From positions 85,409 to 149,408 of the forward strand of contig NZ_JALGQH010000012.1 of NCBI RefSeq assembly GCF_022810305.1: a stretch of DNA of 64,000 nt, read 5' to 3'. Below, piece after piece: positions 8,809-17,647 of the stretch (the first letter of the stretch is position 1; each line of letters starts with the position of its first letter). This stretch comes from Rhodococcus sp. ARC_M6 (GTDB lineage Bacteria > Actinomycetota > Actinomycetes > Mycobacteriales > Mycobacteriaceae). Made by a program: the position numbers and the translations under genes. The notes beneath the pieces are model-generated. The model saw only the letters and a list, made by a program, of their open reading frames with translations, had not been told where the DNA came from and made no database searches.

Positions 8809-10311
8809 ATGGAAAAGCAGGTCAATCCCTGGCACGCGCTCTGGGCGCTGTGCATCGGATTCTTCATGATTCTCGTGGACAGCACGATCGTCGCGGTCGC
8901 AAACCCCGCAATCATGGAGGATCTCGGATCCGACATCAACAAGGTCGTCTGGGTCACCAGTGCGTACCTCTTGGCGTACGCGGTCCCGCTGTTGGTGACC
9001 GGCAGGCTCGGTGACCGGTTCGGCCCCAAGAACGTCTACATGATCGGCCTCGTGCTGTTCACCGGCGCTTCGCTGTGGTGCGGATTGTCCGGCAGCATCG
9101 AAATGCTGATCGTCGCCAGGACCTTCCAGGGTCTGGGAGCGGCGATGATGACACCGCAGACGATGGCTGTCATTACTCGTACCTTTGCACCCAACAAGCG
9201 CGGCGCGGCCATGGGCCTGTGGGGCGCGGTTGCCGGTGTCGCGACGTTGGTGGGACCCCTCGCCGGTGGCGTCCTCGTCGATACTCTCGGCTGGCAGTGG
9301 ATCTTCATCGTCAACGTTCCCGTCGGCGTGATCGCATTCGCGCTCGCGTGGAAGCTGGTTCCGTCGTTGCCGACGAGCCAGCACAAGTTCGACATCCCCG
9401 GCGTGATCCTCAGCGCGGCCGGCATGTTCCTGCTGGTCTTCGGCATTCAGGAAGGCAGCTCCTACGACTGGAACGGCTTTGTCTGGAGCCTCATCGGTGC
9501 CGGCATACTGCTGCTTATCGTGTTCGTGTTCTACCAGTCGCGCAACAAGAACGAACCATTGCTGCCGCTCGGACTCTTCAAGGACCGCAACTTCTCGCTC
9601 GCCAACATTGCCATCACCGCAATGGGTTTCGCGATTACGGCAATGGTTCTGCCACTGATGTTCTACGCGCAGGCCGTACGTGGACTCTCGCCGACCCAGT
9701 CGGCACTGTTGATGGTTCCGATGGCAGTGCTGACCGGCATTTTTGCGCCGATCATCGGCAAGCAGGTGGACAAGACCCATCCGCGCTACATTGCGGGCTC
9801 GGGCTTCCTGCTGTTCGCCATCGCGCTGGGCTGGCTGGCGTTGGTCATGTCGCCGCACGTCGCGATCTGGGAACTGCTTCTGCCGATCGGCCTGATCGGC
9901 TTCGCTAATGCGTGCATCTGGTCGCCCCTTGCCGCCACTGCGACGCACAATCTCCCGCCCATGCAGGCGGGTGCCGGAGCCGGCGTTTACAACACCACGC
10001 GTCAGGTGGGTGCCGTACTCGGCAGCGCGGCTATCGGAGCGCTGATCACCGCACGGTTGTCAGCGCAGGGACTCAGTGGCGGCAGCTCCGAAGGCGCCGT
10101 GGGAGACCTCCCCGAATTCGTTCGCGAGCCTTTCAGCACCGCCATGTCTCAGTCGATCTGGCTGCCGGCCGGTGTACTCCTCGTCGGGTTCGTTGCATCG
10201 GTTTGCTTCGCCCGTCCGCAGCGTGGCGACGCCCACGACGAAGCTATGGCGGTCGGTGGAGCCGGAGCGCTCACCGACGAAGAGCGTCAGGAAACATCAC
10301 TGCGCGATTGA
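8809..10311 (+). CDS. MFS drug:H+ antiporter, DHA2 (EmrB/QacA) family
   Basis: Fourteen-helix proton-driven efflux pump of 500 residues. It shows the family motif LVDSTIVAVANP (residues 22-33) in the first helix and motif A GRLGDRFGPK at 65-74. The motif around GLWGAVAGVATLVGPLAGG in helix 5 is typical of drug/proton antiporters. It follows padR by two bases and is probably controlled by it. The last 41 bases overlap, tail to tail, the 3' end of the FAD-linked oxidase gene on the other strand. The exported compounds are unknown. Confidence 0.93.
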   Translation: MEKQVNPWHALWALCIGFFMILVDSTIVAVANPAIMEDLGSDINKVVWVTSAYLLAYAVPLLVTGRLGDRFGPKNVYMIGLVLFTGASLWCGLSGSIEMLIVARTFQGLGAAMMTPQTMAVITRTFAPNKRGAAMGLWGAVAGVATLVGPLAGGVLVDTLGWQWIFIVNVPVGVIAFALAWKLVPSLPTSQHKFDIPGVILSAAGMFLLVFGIQEGSSYDWNGFVWSLIGAGILLLIVFVFYQSRNKNEPLLPLGLFKDRNFSLANIAITAMGFAITAMVLPLMFYAQAVRGLSPTQSALLMVPMAVLTGIFAPIIGKQVDKTHPRYIAGSGFLLFAIALGWLALVMSPHVAIWELLLPIGLIGFANACIWSPLAATATHNLPPMQAGAGAGVYNTTRQVGAVLGSAAIGALITARLSAQGLSGGSSEGAVGDLPEFVREPFSTAMSQSIWLPAGVLLVGFVASVCFARPQRGDAHDEAMAVGGAGALTDEERQETSLRD

Positions 10312-11629
10312 GATAGTCGCCGGGGTCGAAGGCTCGCTTGATCGCCCACATCGCACCGATATCCTCCGGTGAGAGGGCCATGTCGAGATAGTTGCGTTTG
10401 AGCGAGCCGACCCCGTGCTCGGAACTGATATTTCCGCCGCGGCGCCGAACTAATTCGAGAACACGGCGGTACACACCGTCGGCATCCGGGCAGTTCAGCA
10501 CATTGAGATGGATGTTTCCTTCGGCGATGTGGCCGAACAGCACCGGTATCGCGGCCGGAGCGGCGGCCGCGATGGCGGCAACCGCGTCCTCTGCGAAGCC
10601 GGCAAGTTCATCGAGGGGAAGGGCCGCGTCGAACTTGAGCGGCGGCCCGAACAGACCCACCACCTCGGCGAAACATTCACGCGCGGCCCACAATCGAACA
10701 GAACCGGCCGCGTCGACGGCAACCGCGGGAGCATCGGGCGGAGCGATCCGATCCAGGACGGAAGCCAATTCCTCGAGTGGGTCATGCGCACCCGACACCT
10801 CCGCCAAGAGGTACCACCGTCGCCTCGTCGGCACCGCGGCACCCAGCTTGCCTGCTGCCAGTTCCAGCCCACGGCCGTCGAGCAACTCCAGCGCGTCGAC
10901 GCCCTCCAGTGTGCGCAGTGCTCGACCGGCGTCGACGACGGCAGTGAGTGAATCGAAACCCGTCAGAGTGGTGACTCGATGTTTCGGTATCGCCCGTAGT
11001 GTCAGATCGACGCGTGTGATCACGCCGAGGGTTCCTTCGCTGCCCACCCACAGTGAGGGGAGGTCGTATCCGGAGTTGTCGGAGCGGACCTTCGGAGACC
11101 GGTGCACGGTGGAACCGTCGGGCAGAACCACCTCGAGTCCGGTCACCTGGTCGGCCATGTTTCCGTAGCGAACCGTATGCAGCCCACCGGCATTGGTTGC
11201 GGCCATCCCGCCGATAGTTGCGGAATCCCGGGATGCGATATCGACCCCGAACTTCAACCCGGCGTGCGCTGCCGCTGAATGTACCTGCGAGAGTGTGACT
11301 CCCGAGTCGACGCTGATGCGCATCGACTCTCGGTCGACGGTTCCGATGGTGGTCAGTCGCTCGGTCGAGAGCAAGACGTCGTCGTTCTCGGGCACTGCGC
11401 CGGCCACCAGACCGGTACGGCCACCTTGCACGGTGACGGGCGCTCCGCGGGTTCGGCAGACATCCAGTACGGCTGCCAATTCTGCAGTATCGGCCGGTCG
11501 GACAAGAGCGCGTGCCCGCCCACGGTATCGGCCGGTGTGATCGGTTGACCGGGCAGCGAGGACATCGGGATCTTCGGTGACGAACCGTTGTCCCACAACG
11601 TCGGTTAGCGCTCTTCTCAGTCCGTCCAC
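10271..11629 (-). CDS. FAD-linked oxidase of the GlcD/D-lactate dehydrogenase type
   Basis: Flavoprotein of 452 residues that oxidises a 2-hydroxy acid in known relatives. The N-terminal PP-loop FAD domain shows VTVQGGRTGLVAG at residues 66-78 and GGMAATNAGGLHTVRYG later. The C-terminal cap domain ends with SEHGVGSLKRNYL and FDPGDYLNRA, the usual family signature. The substrate could be D-lactate, glycolate or 2-hydroxyglutarate; sequence alone does not decide. The start is taken as GTG 11629, where the ribosome site is weak. It overlaps the MFS gene by 41 bases at the 3' ends. A second paralogue lies at 24464. Confidence 0.88.
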   Translation of the reverse strand: MDGLRRALTDVVGQRFVTEDPDVLAARSTDHTGRYRGRARALVRPADTAELAAVLDVCRTRGAPVTVQGGRTGLVAGAVPENDDVLLSTERLTTIGTVDRESMRISVDSGVTLSQVHSAAAHAGLKFGVDIASRDSATIGGMAATNAGGLHTVRYGNMADQVTGLEVVLPDGSTVHRSPKVRSDNSGYDLPSLWVGSEGTLGVITRVDLTLRAIPKHRVTTLTGFDSLTAVVDAGRALRTLEGVDALELLDGRGLELAAGKLGAAVPTRRRWYLLAEVSGAHDPLEELASVLDRIAPPDAPAVAVDAAGSVRLWAARECFAEVVGLFGPPLKFDAALPLDELAGFAEDAVAAIAAAAPAAIPVLFGHIAEGNIHLNVLNCPDADGVYRRVLELVRRRGGNISSEHGVGSLKRNYLDMALSPEDIGAMWAIKRAFDPGDYLNRAVMFPDALRR

Positions 11630-11670
11630 CTTTCGATCGTATGTCGAAGCGGTGTGGCAAGGTGACCGCC

Positions 11671-12471
11671 ATGACTGCTTCCGAATCGCATCCCACTCGT
11701 CTCGAACGATTCACGACAGCGGCAGGCGCCGAGGTGGCTGTGCTGACATTCGCGCACGGCCCGCTGAATCTGTTCGATCAAGCCATGTTCGATGCCGTGA
11801 TCGCAGATGTTGCGGAGCTGACCGCCGCGCCGCCGCGCGCGGTCTTGCTGCGGGCAGAGGGCAAGGTCAATTCCGCCGGCGTCGACGTCCATGTGTTCGA
11901 CGGTCTCGATCCGGAACAGGGGGCCGATTTGTGGCGAGATTTGTTCGCACAGATCTGTCATCCGCTCGAGGCGCTGCCGTGCCCGGTGGTCTATGCAGCC
12001 CACGGCCTGACGTTGACGGCGGCGTTCGAAATCTCGTTGGCTTGCGACATCATTCTGGCGTCACCGAAAGCCAAGTTCGGACTGGTGGAGACAGTGGTCG
12101 GCCTGACGCCGTCGATGGGTGGGCCGCAGCGATTGGCGGAACGCGCGGGTTCCGGCCGGGCCCGCGAGCTCGTGATGACGGGCGATGTGTACGACGCGTC
12201 GACGTTGGCTTCGTGGGGCGTGGTCAATGCAGTCCACGACGACGTGGATACGGCAGCGCGGGCACTGGTGAACCGGCTGGCCGACGGACCCACCCGTGCC
12301 CATGACGCGACCAAGCAGATTGTGGCGGCGTGGCGTTCCGGTGGCATTGCGCATGCGGATGCTGTGACGCCGGCGGTGTCCGGCGCCTTGTTCGATACCG
12401 ATGATCTCCGTGGTGCCGTGCGCAGTTTCCTCGACGTGGGGCCGGGAAAAGCTGTCTATGCAGGCAAATAA
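11671..12471 (+). CDS. Enoyl-CoA hydratase/isomerase family protein (divergent active site)
   Basis: Crotonase-fold protein of 266 residues. It keeps the fold landmarks EVAVLTFAHGPLNLFD, CPVVYAAHGLTLTAAFEISLACDIILAS and AKFGLVETVVGLTPSMGG. The first oxyanion-hole segment reads KVNSAGVDVHVF instead of the usual FCAGADL, so its chemistry may differ from standard hydration. ATG 11671 has AAGGTG eight bases upstream; an in-frame ATG at 11641 lacks a ribosome site. It heads a plus-strand run with a synthetase-like gene, a second crotonase and a deaminase, and is divergent from the FAD oxidase. Confidence 0.85.
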   Translation: MTASESHPTRLERFTTAAGAEVAVLTFAHGPLNLFDQAMFDAVIADVAELTAAPPRAVLLRAEGKVNSAGVDVHVFDGLDPEQGADLWRDLFAQICHPLEALPCPVVYAAHGLTLTAAFEISLACDIILASPKAKFGLVETVVGLTPSMGGPQRLAERAGSGRARELVMTGDVYDASTLASWGVVNAVHDDVDTAARALVNRLADGPTRAHDATKQIVAAWRSGGIAHADAVTPAVSGALFDTDDLRGAVRSFLDVGPGKAVYAGK

Positions 12472-12502
12472 GTAGGAGTTATCGCCAGAGTGCTCCACTA
12501 AA

Positions 12503-12518
12503 TGTGATCTACATCATA
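12503..12518. promoter_or_regulatory. CRP/GlxR-like site upstream of the synthetase-like gene
   Basis: TGTGATCTACATCATA matches the TGTGA-N6-TCACA consensus at 9 of 10 arm positions. It lies about 52 bases upstream of the ATG at 12563, inside a 91-base gap that is AT-rich compared with its surroundings and could hold a promoter of its own. Confidence 0.5.
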
Positions 12519-12562
12519 TAGTCGAATGACCGGTGTGGGTTGTCAGTTCAGTGGAGGTACCA

Positions 12563-13756
12563 ATGCGGTCGACGCTTGTCGAGTATCCCTGTTCGAATCA
12601 GTTGCTCACGGATGGGCGGGTAAGTCGAGCGACGGACGGATTGCTGCGCTACCGCCAATTGGATCCATCGCTCTCGGAGTTGCTCGATGTCGCGGTGCAC
12701 CGCTTTTCGGTGCGCGTTGCCGTGGAGGAAGTCGACGGAAATCAGGTCACCTTCGCAGAGCTGTGGGCGGACGCCTCGCGGGTGGCCGGTGGGCTGAAAT
12801 CCCGAGGTATCGAGATCGGTGACCGCGTTGCCATTCGGTTCGCTGCCGGTATCCGGTGGATGGAAGCGTGTCTCGGGGTGATCCTGGCGGGTGGCGTTCC
12901 GGTCTCGCTCGGTGCCGCGTGGGCCGACGCCGACGTGGATTGGGTGATCGCGGACAGTGGTTCGGTGCTGGTGCTGGACGGGGAACTGCCCGCGGGGCTT
13001 CCGTTCATCGACGACGGCGCTGCCCCGGAAGAGCTGGCGGTCCTTGCATACACAACAGATTCTTCGGGCGTGATGCTCGGTGTCGAGTTGACCAATGAAA
13101 ATTTGCTCTCGGCCATCGAGGCGCTGCTGCATTCGCGGGACTACGGTGTCGAAGGTGTTCGAAATCTTGTGGTGGACAGTGATTTCAGGTCTATCCGGCA
13201 GTTGGTTCATGTTCTGGCGACGCTGGTGGTGGGCGGTACCGTCGTAGTGGCGGGTGATTTTTGGCGCGAGAGAGCTCATACCGTCGACATCATCACGGGG
13301 CGTCCCGAAGATCTTCTCGAACCTCGCCTTCTGGCGGCGGGGCCGGCAGCGCGGGCCGGTTCGAGGTCGGTGCGGTGGATCGACTGCAGCGGATCGCCGA
13401 TCACAGCGGAACAGGAAGCGAAGTTGTTGTCCGCGTTCCCGTCGGCGCAGCACGTGATCGGATGGGGAAAGACCGAGACGTGTGGTGCCGGCCTGATTCT
13501 GCCGATGGAATCGGCGTCCACTCATTTCGGAAGTGTGGGAATCGCTTTCGGCGGAATGGAAGTCGCGTTGTTCGGTCCGGACGCACCCGAAGGATACGGT
13601 GAACTGTTGTGCCGGGGGCCGAGCGTCGCACGCCGGTACTGGAACTCGCCGGAACTGACATCGACGCGATTCACTCGCGGCTGGTTCTGCACTCACGACA
13701 CCGCGCAGATCGATGCGGAAGGCTTCGTCCGTATTGTCGAGCGAAACGTCGCGTAA
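12563..13756 (+). CDS. Degenerate, truncated acyl-CoA synthetase-like protein
   Basis: ANL-superfamily (AMP-forming ligase) N-terminal domain only, 397 residues. The start at 12563 has GGAGG four to five bases upstream. The phosphate-binding loop, normally TSGTTGxPKG, reads TTDSSGVMLG and has lost its lysine. The TGD motif near the end reads THD. The chain stops at GFVRIVERNVA, just where the hinge and the small C-terminal domain with the catalytic lysine should begin. The frame is otherwise clean with normal codon use, so this looks like a maintained non-catalytic protein, not fresh decay. It could bind an acyl-AMP-like ligand or regulate the flanking crotonases (inference). Adenylation activity is unlikely. 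Confidence 0.82.
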   Translation: MRSTLVEYPCSNQLLTDGRVSRATDGLLRYRQLDPSLSELLDVAVHRFSVRVAVEEVDGNQVTFAELWADASRVAGGLKSRGIEIGDRVAIRFAAGIRWMEACLGVILAGGVPVSLGAAWADADVDWVIADSGSVLVLDGELPAGLPFIDDGAAPEELAVLAYTTDSSGVMLGVELTNENLLSAIEALLHSRDYGVEGVRNLVVDSDFRSIRQLVHVLATLVVGGTVVVAGDFWRERAHTVDIITGRPEDLLEPRLLAAGPAARAGSRSVRWIDCSGSPITAEQEAKLLSAFPSAQHVIGWGKTETCGAGLILPMESASTHFGSVGIAFGGMEVALFGPDAPEGYGELLCRGPSVARRYWNSPELTSTRFTRGWFCTHDTAQIDAEGFVRIVERNVA

Positions 13757-13794
13757 TCCTCCGGCGGCGTCGAAAGACTACGAGAGGGACATTC

Positions 13795-14556
13795 ATGGCA
13801 GACGAGGTTCTCACCGAACGTCGCGGGCGGACGATGATCATCACGATCAACCGGCCCGAGGCACGCAACGCGATCAATGCTGCGGTCAGTCACGGATTGG
13901 CAGCAGCAGTCGAGGAACTCGATGCCGACGACGAGTTGTCATTGGCCGTCTTGACCGGCGCCGGCGGAAATTTCTGTGCCGGAATGGATCTGAAGGCTTT
14001 TGTGGCCGGAGAGAACGTCGTCGTCCCGGGTCGCGGTCTCGGCTTCACCGAGGGGCCGCCGCGTAAACCGATCATTTCAGCGGTCGAGGGTTTTGCTCTT
14101 GCCGGCGGAACTGAGTTGGTGTTGGCCACAGACCTGGTGGTTGCGTCCCGGGAAGCCAAGTTCGGTATTCCGGAGGTCAAGCGAGGTTTGGTTGCCGGCG
14201 GCGGAGGCTTGTTGCGTCTGCCCAAGCGAATTCCCTATCAGAAGGCGTTGGAATTTGCGTTGACCGGCGATACTTTCACTGCCGAGGAAGCGCACAGTTA
14301 CGGCTTCGTGAATACCCTCACCGAGCCGGGGAAGGCTCTGGAAGGTGCACTCGACCTCGCCGACCGCATCACGCGCAACGGTCCGCTCGCCGTCGCTGTC
14401 ACCAAGGAGATCATCGGCGCGGCAAGTGGTTGGTCGGACGACGAGGCTTTCTCCAAGCAGATGCAGTTGATGGCACCGGTTTTTGCGTCCGAGGACGCTC
14501 GTGAAGGTGCGACCGCATTTGCCGAAAAACGGGCACCAGTCTGGAAGGGGCGGTAA
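13795..14556 (+). CDS. Enoyl-CoA hydratase (crotonase family)
   Basis: Cytosolic beta-oxidation-type hydratase of 253 residues. The first oxyanion-hole segment NFCAGMDLKAF (residues 59-69) and the second, AVEGFALAGGTELVLATDLVVAS (from about 98), are intact, as is EAKFGIPEVKRGLVAGGGGLLRLPKRIP. GAGAGGGA precedes the ATG at 13795 by about seven bases; longer in-frame starts would overlap the synthetase-like gene. It lies 38 bases after that gene and six bases before the deaminase gene, so the three are probably one transcript. It differs from the crotonase at 11671 by having a canonical CAG motif. Confidence 0.9.
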   Translation: MADEVLTERRGRTMIITINRPEARNAINAAVSHGLAAAVEELDADDELSLAVLTGAGGNFCAGMDLKAFVAGENVVVPGRGLGFTEGPPRKPIISAVEGFALAGGTELVLATDLVVASREAKFGIPEVKRGLVAGGGGLLRLPKRIPYQKALEFALTGDTFTAEEAHSYGFVNTLTEPGKALEGALDLADRITRNGPLAVAVTKEIIGAASGWSDDEAFSKQMQLMAPVFASEDAREGATAFAEKRAPVWKGR

Positions 14557-14562
14557 CACCAC

Positions 14563-15528
14563 ATGGCTACGCCAGTTGCCGAATTGCACATGCACATCGA
14601 GGGTTCGCTCGAGCCCGAGCAGATCTACCGGTTGGCCGAGCGCAATCGAATGGACTTGCCCTACAAGGATATCGATGATCTGAAGTCACGGTACGAGTTC
14701 TCCGACCTGCAGTCGTTCCTCGATCTGTACTTTGCCAACATGGCTGTGTTGCGCACAGCCGAGGACTTTGCGGACCTGACGCGGGCCTACTTTCGCCGGG
14801 CCGCAGCAGCAGGTGTCGCGCACGCCGAGTTCTTCTTCAACCCCCAGGCTCACGTAGTCCGTGGAGTTCCGTTGACCGAGGTGCTCGACGGCATCATGGA
14901 CGCGGTGGCGTCCAGTGAGCGTGAATTCGGACTCAGCAGCGCTGCGATTGCCGCGATTCTTCGCGATCAACCGGTCAAGGACGCCGAAGAGATGCTCTCG
15001 GAGATCATCAGGTTGCAGGCGCCGATCGTCGGCCTGGGCTTGGATTCGGCGGAGGTGGGTAATCCGCCGTCACTCTTCGAGGACGTCTTCGCGCGTGCTC
15101 GCGCCGAAGGACTCCATGTGGTTGCGCATGCCGGCGAAGAAGGTCCACCCGAGTACATCTGGCAGGCCCTCGACATCCTCGGTGCAGAACGTATCGACCA
15201 CGGAGTTCGTGCGCTCGAAGATCCGGCGCTCGTGGAACGGTTGGTGGACGAGGAGATTCCGCTGACGGTCTGCCCGCTGTCGAATGTCCGTCTGCGCGTG
15301 TTCGACAAGCTCGAGGATCACCCGCTGCGGGCAATGCTCGAGATGGGATTGATCGTGACGGTCAACTCCGACGACCCGGCATATTTCGGTGGGTACGTCG
15401 ACGACAACTTCGCAGAGTTGGGTCGAGCAATCGGATTGACCGAGTCCGAACGTGAGACTCTTGCCCGCAATTCGATCAAAGCATCGTTTGCGAGCGATTC
15501 GCGGAAAGCGGAGTTGCTACGTCAATAG
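14563..15528 (+). CDS. Adenosine/adenine deaminase family hydrolase
   Basis: Zinc-dependent purine deaminase of 321 residues. Metal ligands appear as H9 and H11 (HMHIEGSLEPE), H189 in HVVAHAGEE, and D270 in NSDDPAYFGGY. The proton shuttle is E192 in HAGE. The SDDPAYFGGY ending and the HxHIEGSLEPE opening are closer to the adenine deaminase branch than to classical Add, so adenine is a likely substrate (inference). It begins six bases after the crotonase stop. A purine salvage enzyme at the end of an acyl-CoA run is not an obvious functional fit. It converges on the lactone oxidase gene with an eight-base gap. Confidence 0.9.
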   Translation: MATPVAELHMHIEGSLEPEQIYRLAERNRMDLPYKDIDDLKSRYEFSDLQSFLDLYFANMAVLRTAEDFADLTRAYFRRAAAAGVAHAEFFFNPQAHVVRGVPLTEVLDGIMDAVASSEREFGLSSAAIAAILRDQPVKDAEEMLSEIIRLQAPIVGLGLDSAEVGNPPSLFEDVFARARAEGLHVVAHAGEEGPPEYIWQALDILGAERIDHGVRALEDPALVERLVDEEIPLTVCPLSNVRLRVFDKLEDHPLRAMLEMGLIVTVNSDDPAYFGGYVDDNFAELGRAIGLTESERETLARNSIKASFASDSRKAELLRQ

Positions 15529-15536
15529 CGCGGTAG

Positions 15537-16850
15537 TCACTCTCCGAGGACTTGATCGAGGTACGCGTTCCGGAAGATGCGATCCGAGTCGTACTTGTCC
15601 CGGATCGCGATGAAATCGTCGAGTCGTTTGTAGGTGGGACGGAGGTCGTCGACGGTTCGGTTGTGCATTTTTCCCCAGTGCGGCCGGCCGTCGACGGCGC
15701 GGGCGATAGCTTCGACGGCGGCAAAATACTCGGCTTCGTCGCGGCGGTGATATTGATGCACGGCAATGTAGGCGGTGTCGCGGCCGTTGGCTGTCGAGAG
15801 CCAGATGTCGTCGGCTGCGGCAAATCGAACCTCGACGGGGAATGCGATCCTTGTTTCCGACTTGTTCAACCATTTATCGATTTCGCGGAGTACGTCCTTG
15901 ACGTGTTCCACCGGAACGGCGTATTCCATTTCTTTGAATCTCACGCGGCGTGCCGACGCGAATACCTCGTAGCTGCGGTTGGTGAATTCGCGAGCACCGA
16001 GCATTCGCGAGGAAAATTGGTTAATGGCGGGGATGGCGGCCGGCACGAGAGACGCGATTCGGTTGACGCCTTCGAAAAGGGTATTCGACATGAGTTCGTC
16101 ATCGAGGTAGGCGCGGACCGAATTGACAGGCTTCAGCGGTGAGTCACCGGGGAGTCTGGTGTTGCGTTTGGTGAGTACTCGGTCGGTATGGGGGAACCAG
16201 TAGAACTCGAAGTGGTCGACGTTGCGGCATTCGTCTTCCAGGGTGTCCAGAATGTGAGACAGCGTGTCGGGTTTTTCGACGGCGCGCAACGTGAATCGAG
16301 GGGAGCAGGCGAGCGTGAGCTTGGTGATGATGCCGACCGCGCCCAGGCCGATTCGTGCCGCTTCGTACAGTTCCGAATTTTGATCCGCGTCGCACGTGAC
16401 GATCGAGCCGTCGGCGGTCACGATTTCGATGCCGCGGATCTGAGTTGCGAGTCCGCCGAAGCGTGCGCCGGTTCCGTGAGTACCGGTGCCGAGTGCGCCG
16501 GCAATGGATTGGACGTCGATGTCGCCGAGGTTTGTCATGGCGTACCCGCGATCCCATAATGCCTCGTTGAGGGCATGCAGGCGGGTCCCGGCAAGTACTG
16601 TGACGAGGGCGCCGTCGTCGGTCGGGACGATCGATTCGATCCCGGTGAGGTTGTCGAGGCTGACCATAATGCCGTCGGTAACAGCCACTCCGGTGAATGA
16701 ATGTCCGGCGCCGACCGCCTTGACGTGAAGCCCGCGAGACGCGGCATCCACGACGAGAGCGGCGAGCTCGCGCGCGTTTCTCGGGGTTGCGAATTGTCGC
16801 GGTGTGGCGCTTTGAGTGCCAGCCCAGTTCTGCCATGTGTCCGAAACCAT
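15537..16850 (-). CDS. Aldonolactone (L-gulono-/D-arabinono-1,4-lactone) oxidase family flavoprotein
   Basis: FAD enzyme of 437 residues that oxidises sugar lactones in relatives such as mycobacterial Rv1771. The FAD domain shows VGAGHSFTGVAVTDG with H50 at the usual flavin-attachment position and GDIDVQSIAGALGTGTHGTG. The C-terminal ALO domain carries HWGKMH, the HWxK motif of this family. It is divergent from the TetR gene, with a TGGAC-N4-GTCCA operator between them, so control by that TetR protein is likely. Rhodococci do not make ascorbate in the animal sense; the physiological lactone is unknown. Confidence 0.92.
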   Translation of the reverse strand: MVSDTWQNWAGTQSATPRQFATPRNARELAALVVDAASRGLHVKAVGAGHSFTGVAVTDGIMVSLDNLTGIESIVPTDDGALVTVLAGTRLHALNEALWDRGYAMTNLGDIDVQSIAGALGTGTHGTGARFGGLATQIRGIEIVTADGSIVTCDADQNSELYEAARIGLGAVGIITKLTLACSPRFTLRAVEKPDTLSHILDTLEDECRNVDHFEFYWFPHTDRVLTKRNTRLPGDSPLKPVNSVRAYLDDELMSNTLFEGVNRIASLVPAAIPAINQFSSRMLGAREFTNRSYEVFASARRVRFKEMEYAVPVEHVKDVLREIDKWLNKSETRIAFPVEVRFAAADDIWLSTANGRDTAYIAVHQYHRRDEAEYFAAVEAIARAVDGRPHWGKMHNRTVDDLRPTYKRLDDFIAIRDKYDSDRIFRNAYLDQVLGE

Positions 16851-16866
16851 CGCTCAATAATGCACT

Positions 16867-16880
16867 TGGACGCTCGTCCA
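16867..16880. promoter_or_regulatory. Operator O1 for the TetR regulator (TGGACGCTCGTCCA)
   Basis: A perfect palindrome TGGACG-CT-CGTCCA lies between the divergent lactone oxidase (start 16850) and tetR (start 16929) genes. A near copy sits just after tetR at 17589-17602. Counting the flanks and inverting one copy, 16 of 19 bases agree. Confidence 0.7.
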
Positions 16881-16928
16881 GGCAAGCATTGCGCGTAGAT
16901 TCGTCTCGCTCCGTTCTACGATCAGTGG

Positions 16929-17576
16929 ATGCTCAACAGGCTTCCGGCGGACGAACGCCGCATACAATTGGTTGAATCTGCGATGTCCATCGCTGAACAA
17001 AGAGGCGTCAGTTCGGTGACTGTGAGAGCGGTTGCCGAAGAGGCTGGTGTGTCGCTCGGCGTTGTTCACTACTGCTTCGAAAGTAAAGAAGCGTTGATTG
17101 CGGCGATGGGTGAAACCCTAATCCTCCAACTCAGCGAATCGATGCAGCATGCATTCGGACAGGTTCGGCATGCTCCGGATCTGAGCGGAATTCAAGGACT
17201 CAAGGAACTGCTGCATATCGGGTTGACCGGAATGTGGCCACTTATCGAGGCGACGCCGGATCGGCAATTGCTGACCTATGAGATCACCGCTCAGGCGTTG
17301 CGTAGTCGTAATCTCGGCGCAGAACGCGCGGGCGCTGTCGCGGATGATCAGTATCGAATCATGGACGAGCATGCCATTGCTTTTCTCGAGGAATGTGCCA
17401 CTATCTCCGGCACTGTGTGGACCGAACCGTTGCCGTCGCTGGCCCGCTTGAGTCTCGCACTCATCGACGGCCTGGTGCTGCGATGGCTCGTCGATCGAGA
17501 TTCGGATGCCACCATCGCGGAATTCGGTGAAATGGTTCGGGTAATCGCCAACAGGGCGATCGAAGTGCCGAAGTAA
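16929..17576 (+). CDS. TetR family regulator
   Basis: Repressor of 215 residues. The helix-turn-helix lies at about residues 13-58 (RIQLVESAMSIAEQRGVSSVTVRAVAEEAGVSLG, then VHYCFESKEALI). The C-terminal ligand domain has no recognisable specificity. It sits between a lactone oxidase and a racemase-fold enzyme, and each of the two intergenic gaps carries the same 14-base palindrome, so it very probably controls both neighbours and itself. No strong ribosome site is seen before the ATG at 16929; the leader is short. Confidence 0.92.
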   Translation: MLNRLPADERRIQLVESAMSIAEQRGVSSVTVRAVAEEAGVSLGVVHYCFESKEALIAAMGETLILQLSESMQHAFGQVRHAPDLSGIQGLKELLHIGLTGMWPLIEATPDRQLLTYEITAQALRSRNLGAERAGAVADDQYRIMDEHAIAFLEECATISGTVWTEPLPSLARLSLALIDGLVLRWLVDRDSDATIAEFGEMVRVIANRAIEVPK

Positions 17577-17588
17577 CCCACCAATTCC

Positions 17589-17602
17589 TGGACATTCGTC
17601 CA
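17589..17602. promoter_or_regulatory. Operator O2 for the TetR regulator (TGGACATTCGTCCA)
   Basis: Arms TGGAC and GTCCA with a four-base centre, 12 of 14 bases identical to O1 at 16867. It lies 46 bases before the GTG of the racemase-fold gene at 17648 and 13 bases after the tetR stop. Confidence 0.68.
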
Positions 17603-17647
17603 AGTCGAGTGGTTGACTGACCACAACGCCGCGACGATTGGACACAC

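Noticed and set aside
8659..9948. Minus-strand open frame of 429 codons
   Set aside because: It is antisense to the MFS exporter and gives a His/Gln/Asp-rich product with no fold.
10271..10311. 41-base tail-to-tail overlap of the MFS and FAD-oxidase genes as a sign of a wrong stop
   Set aside because: Both C-termini are of normal family length, and short convergent overlaps are common; no error is needed.
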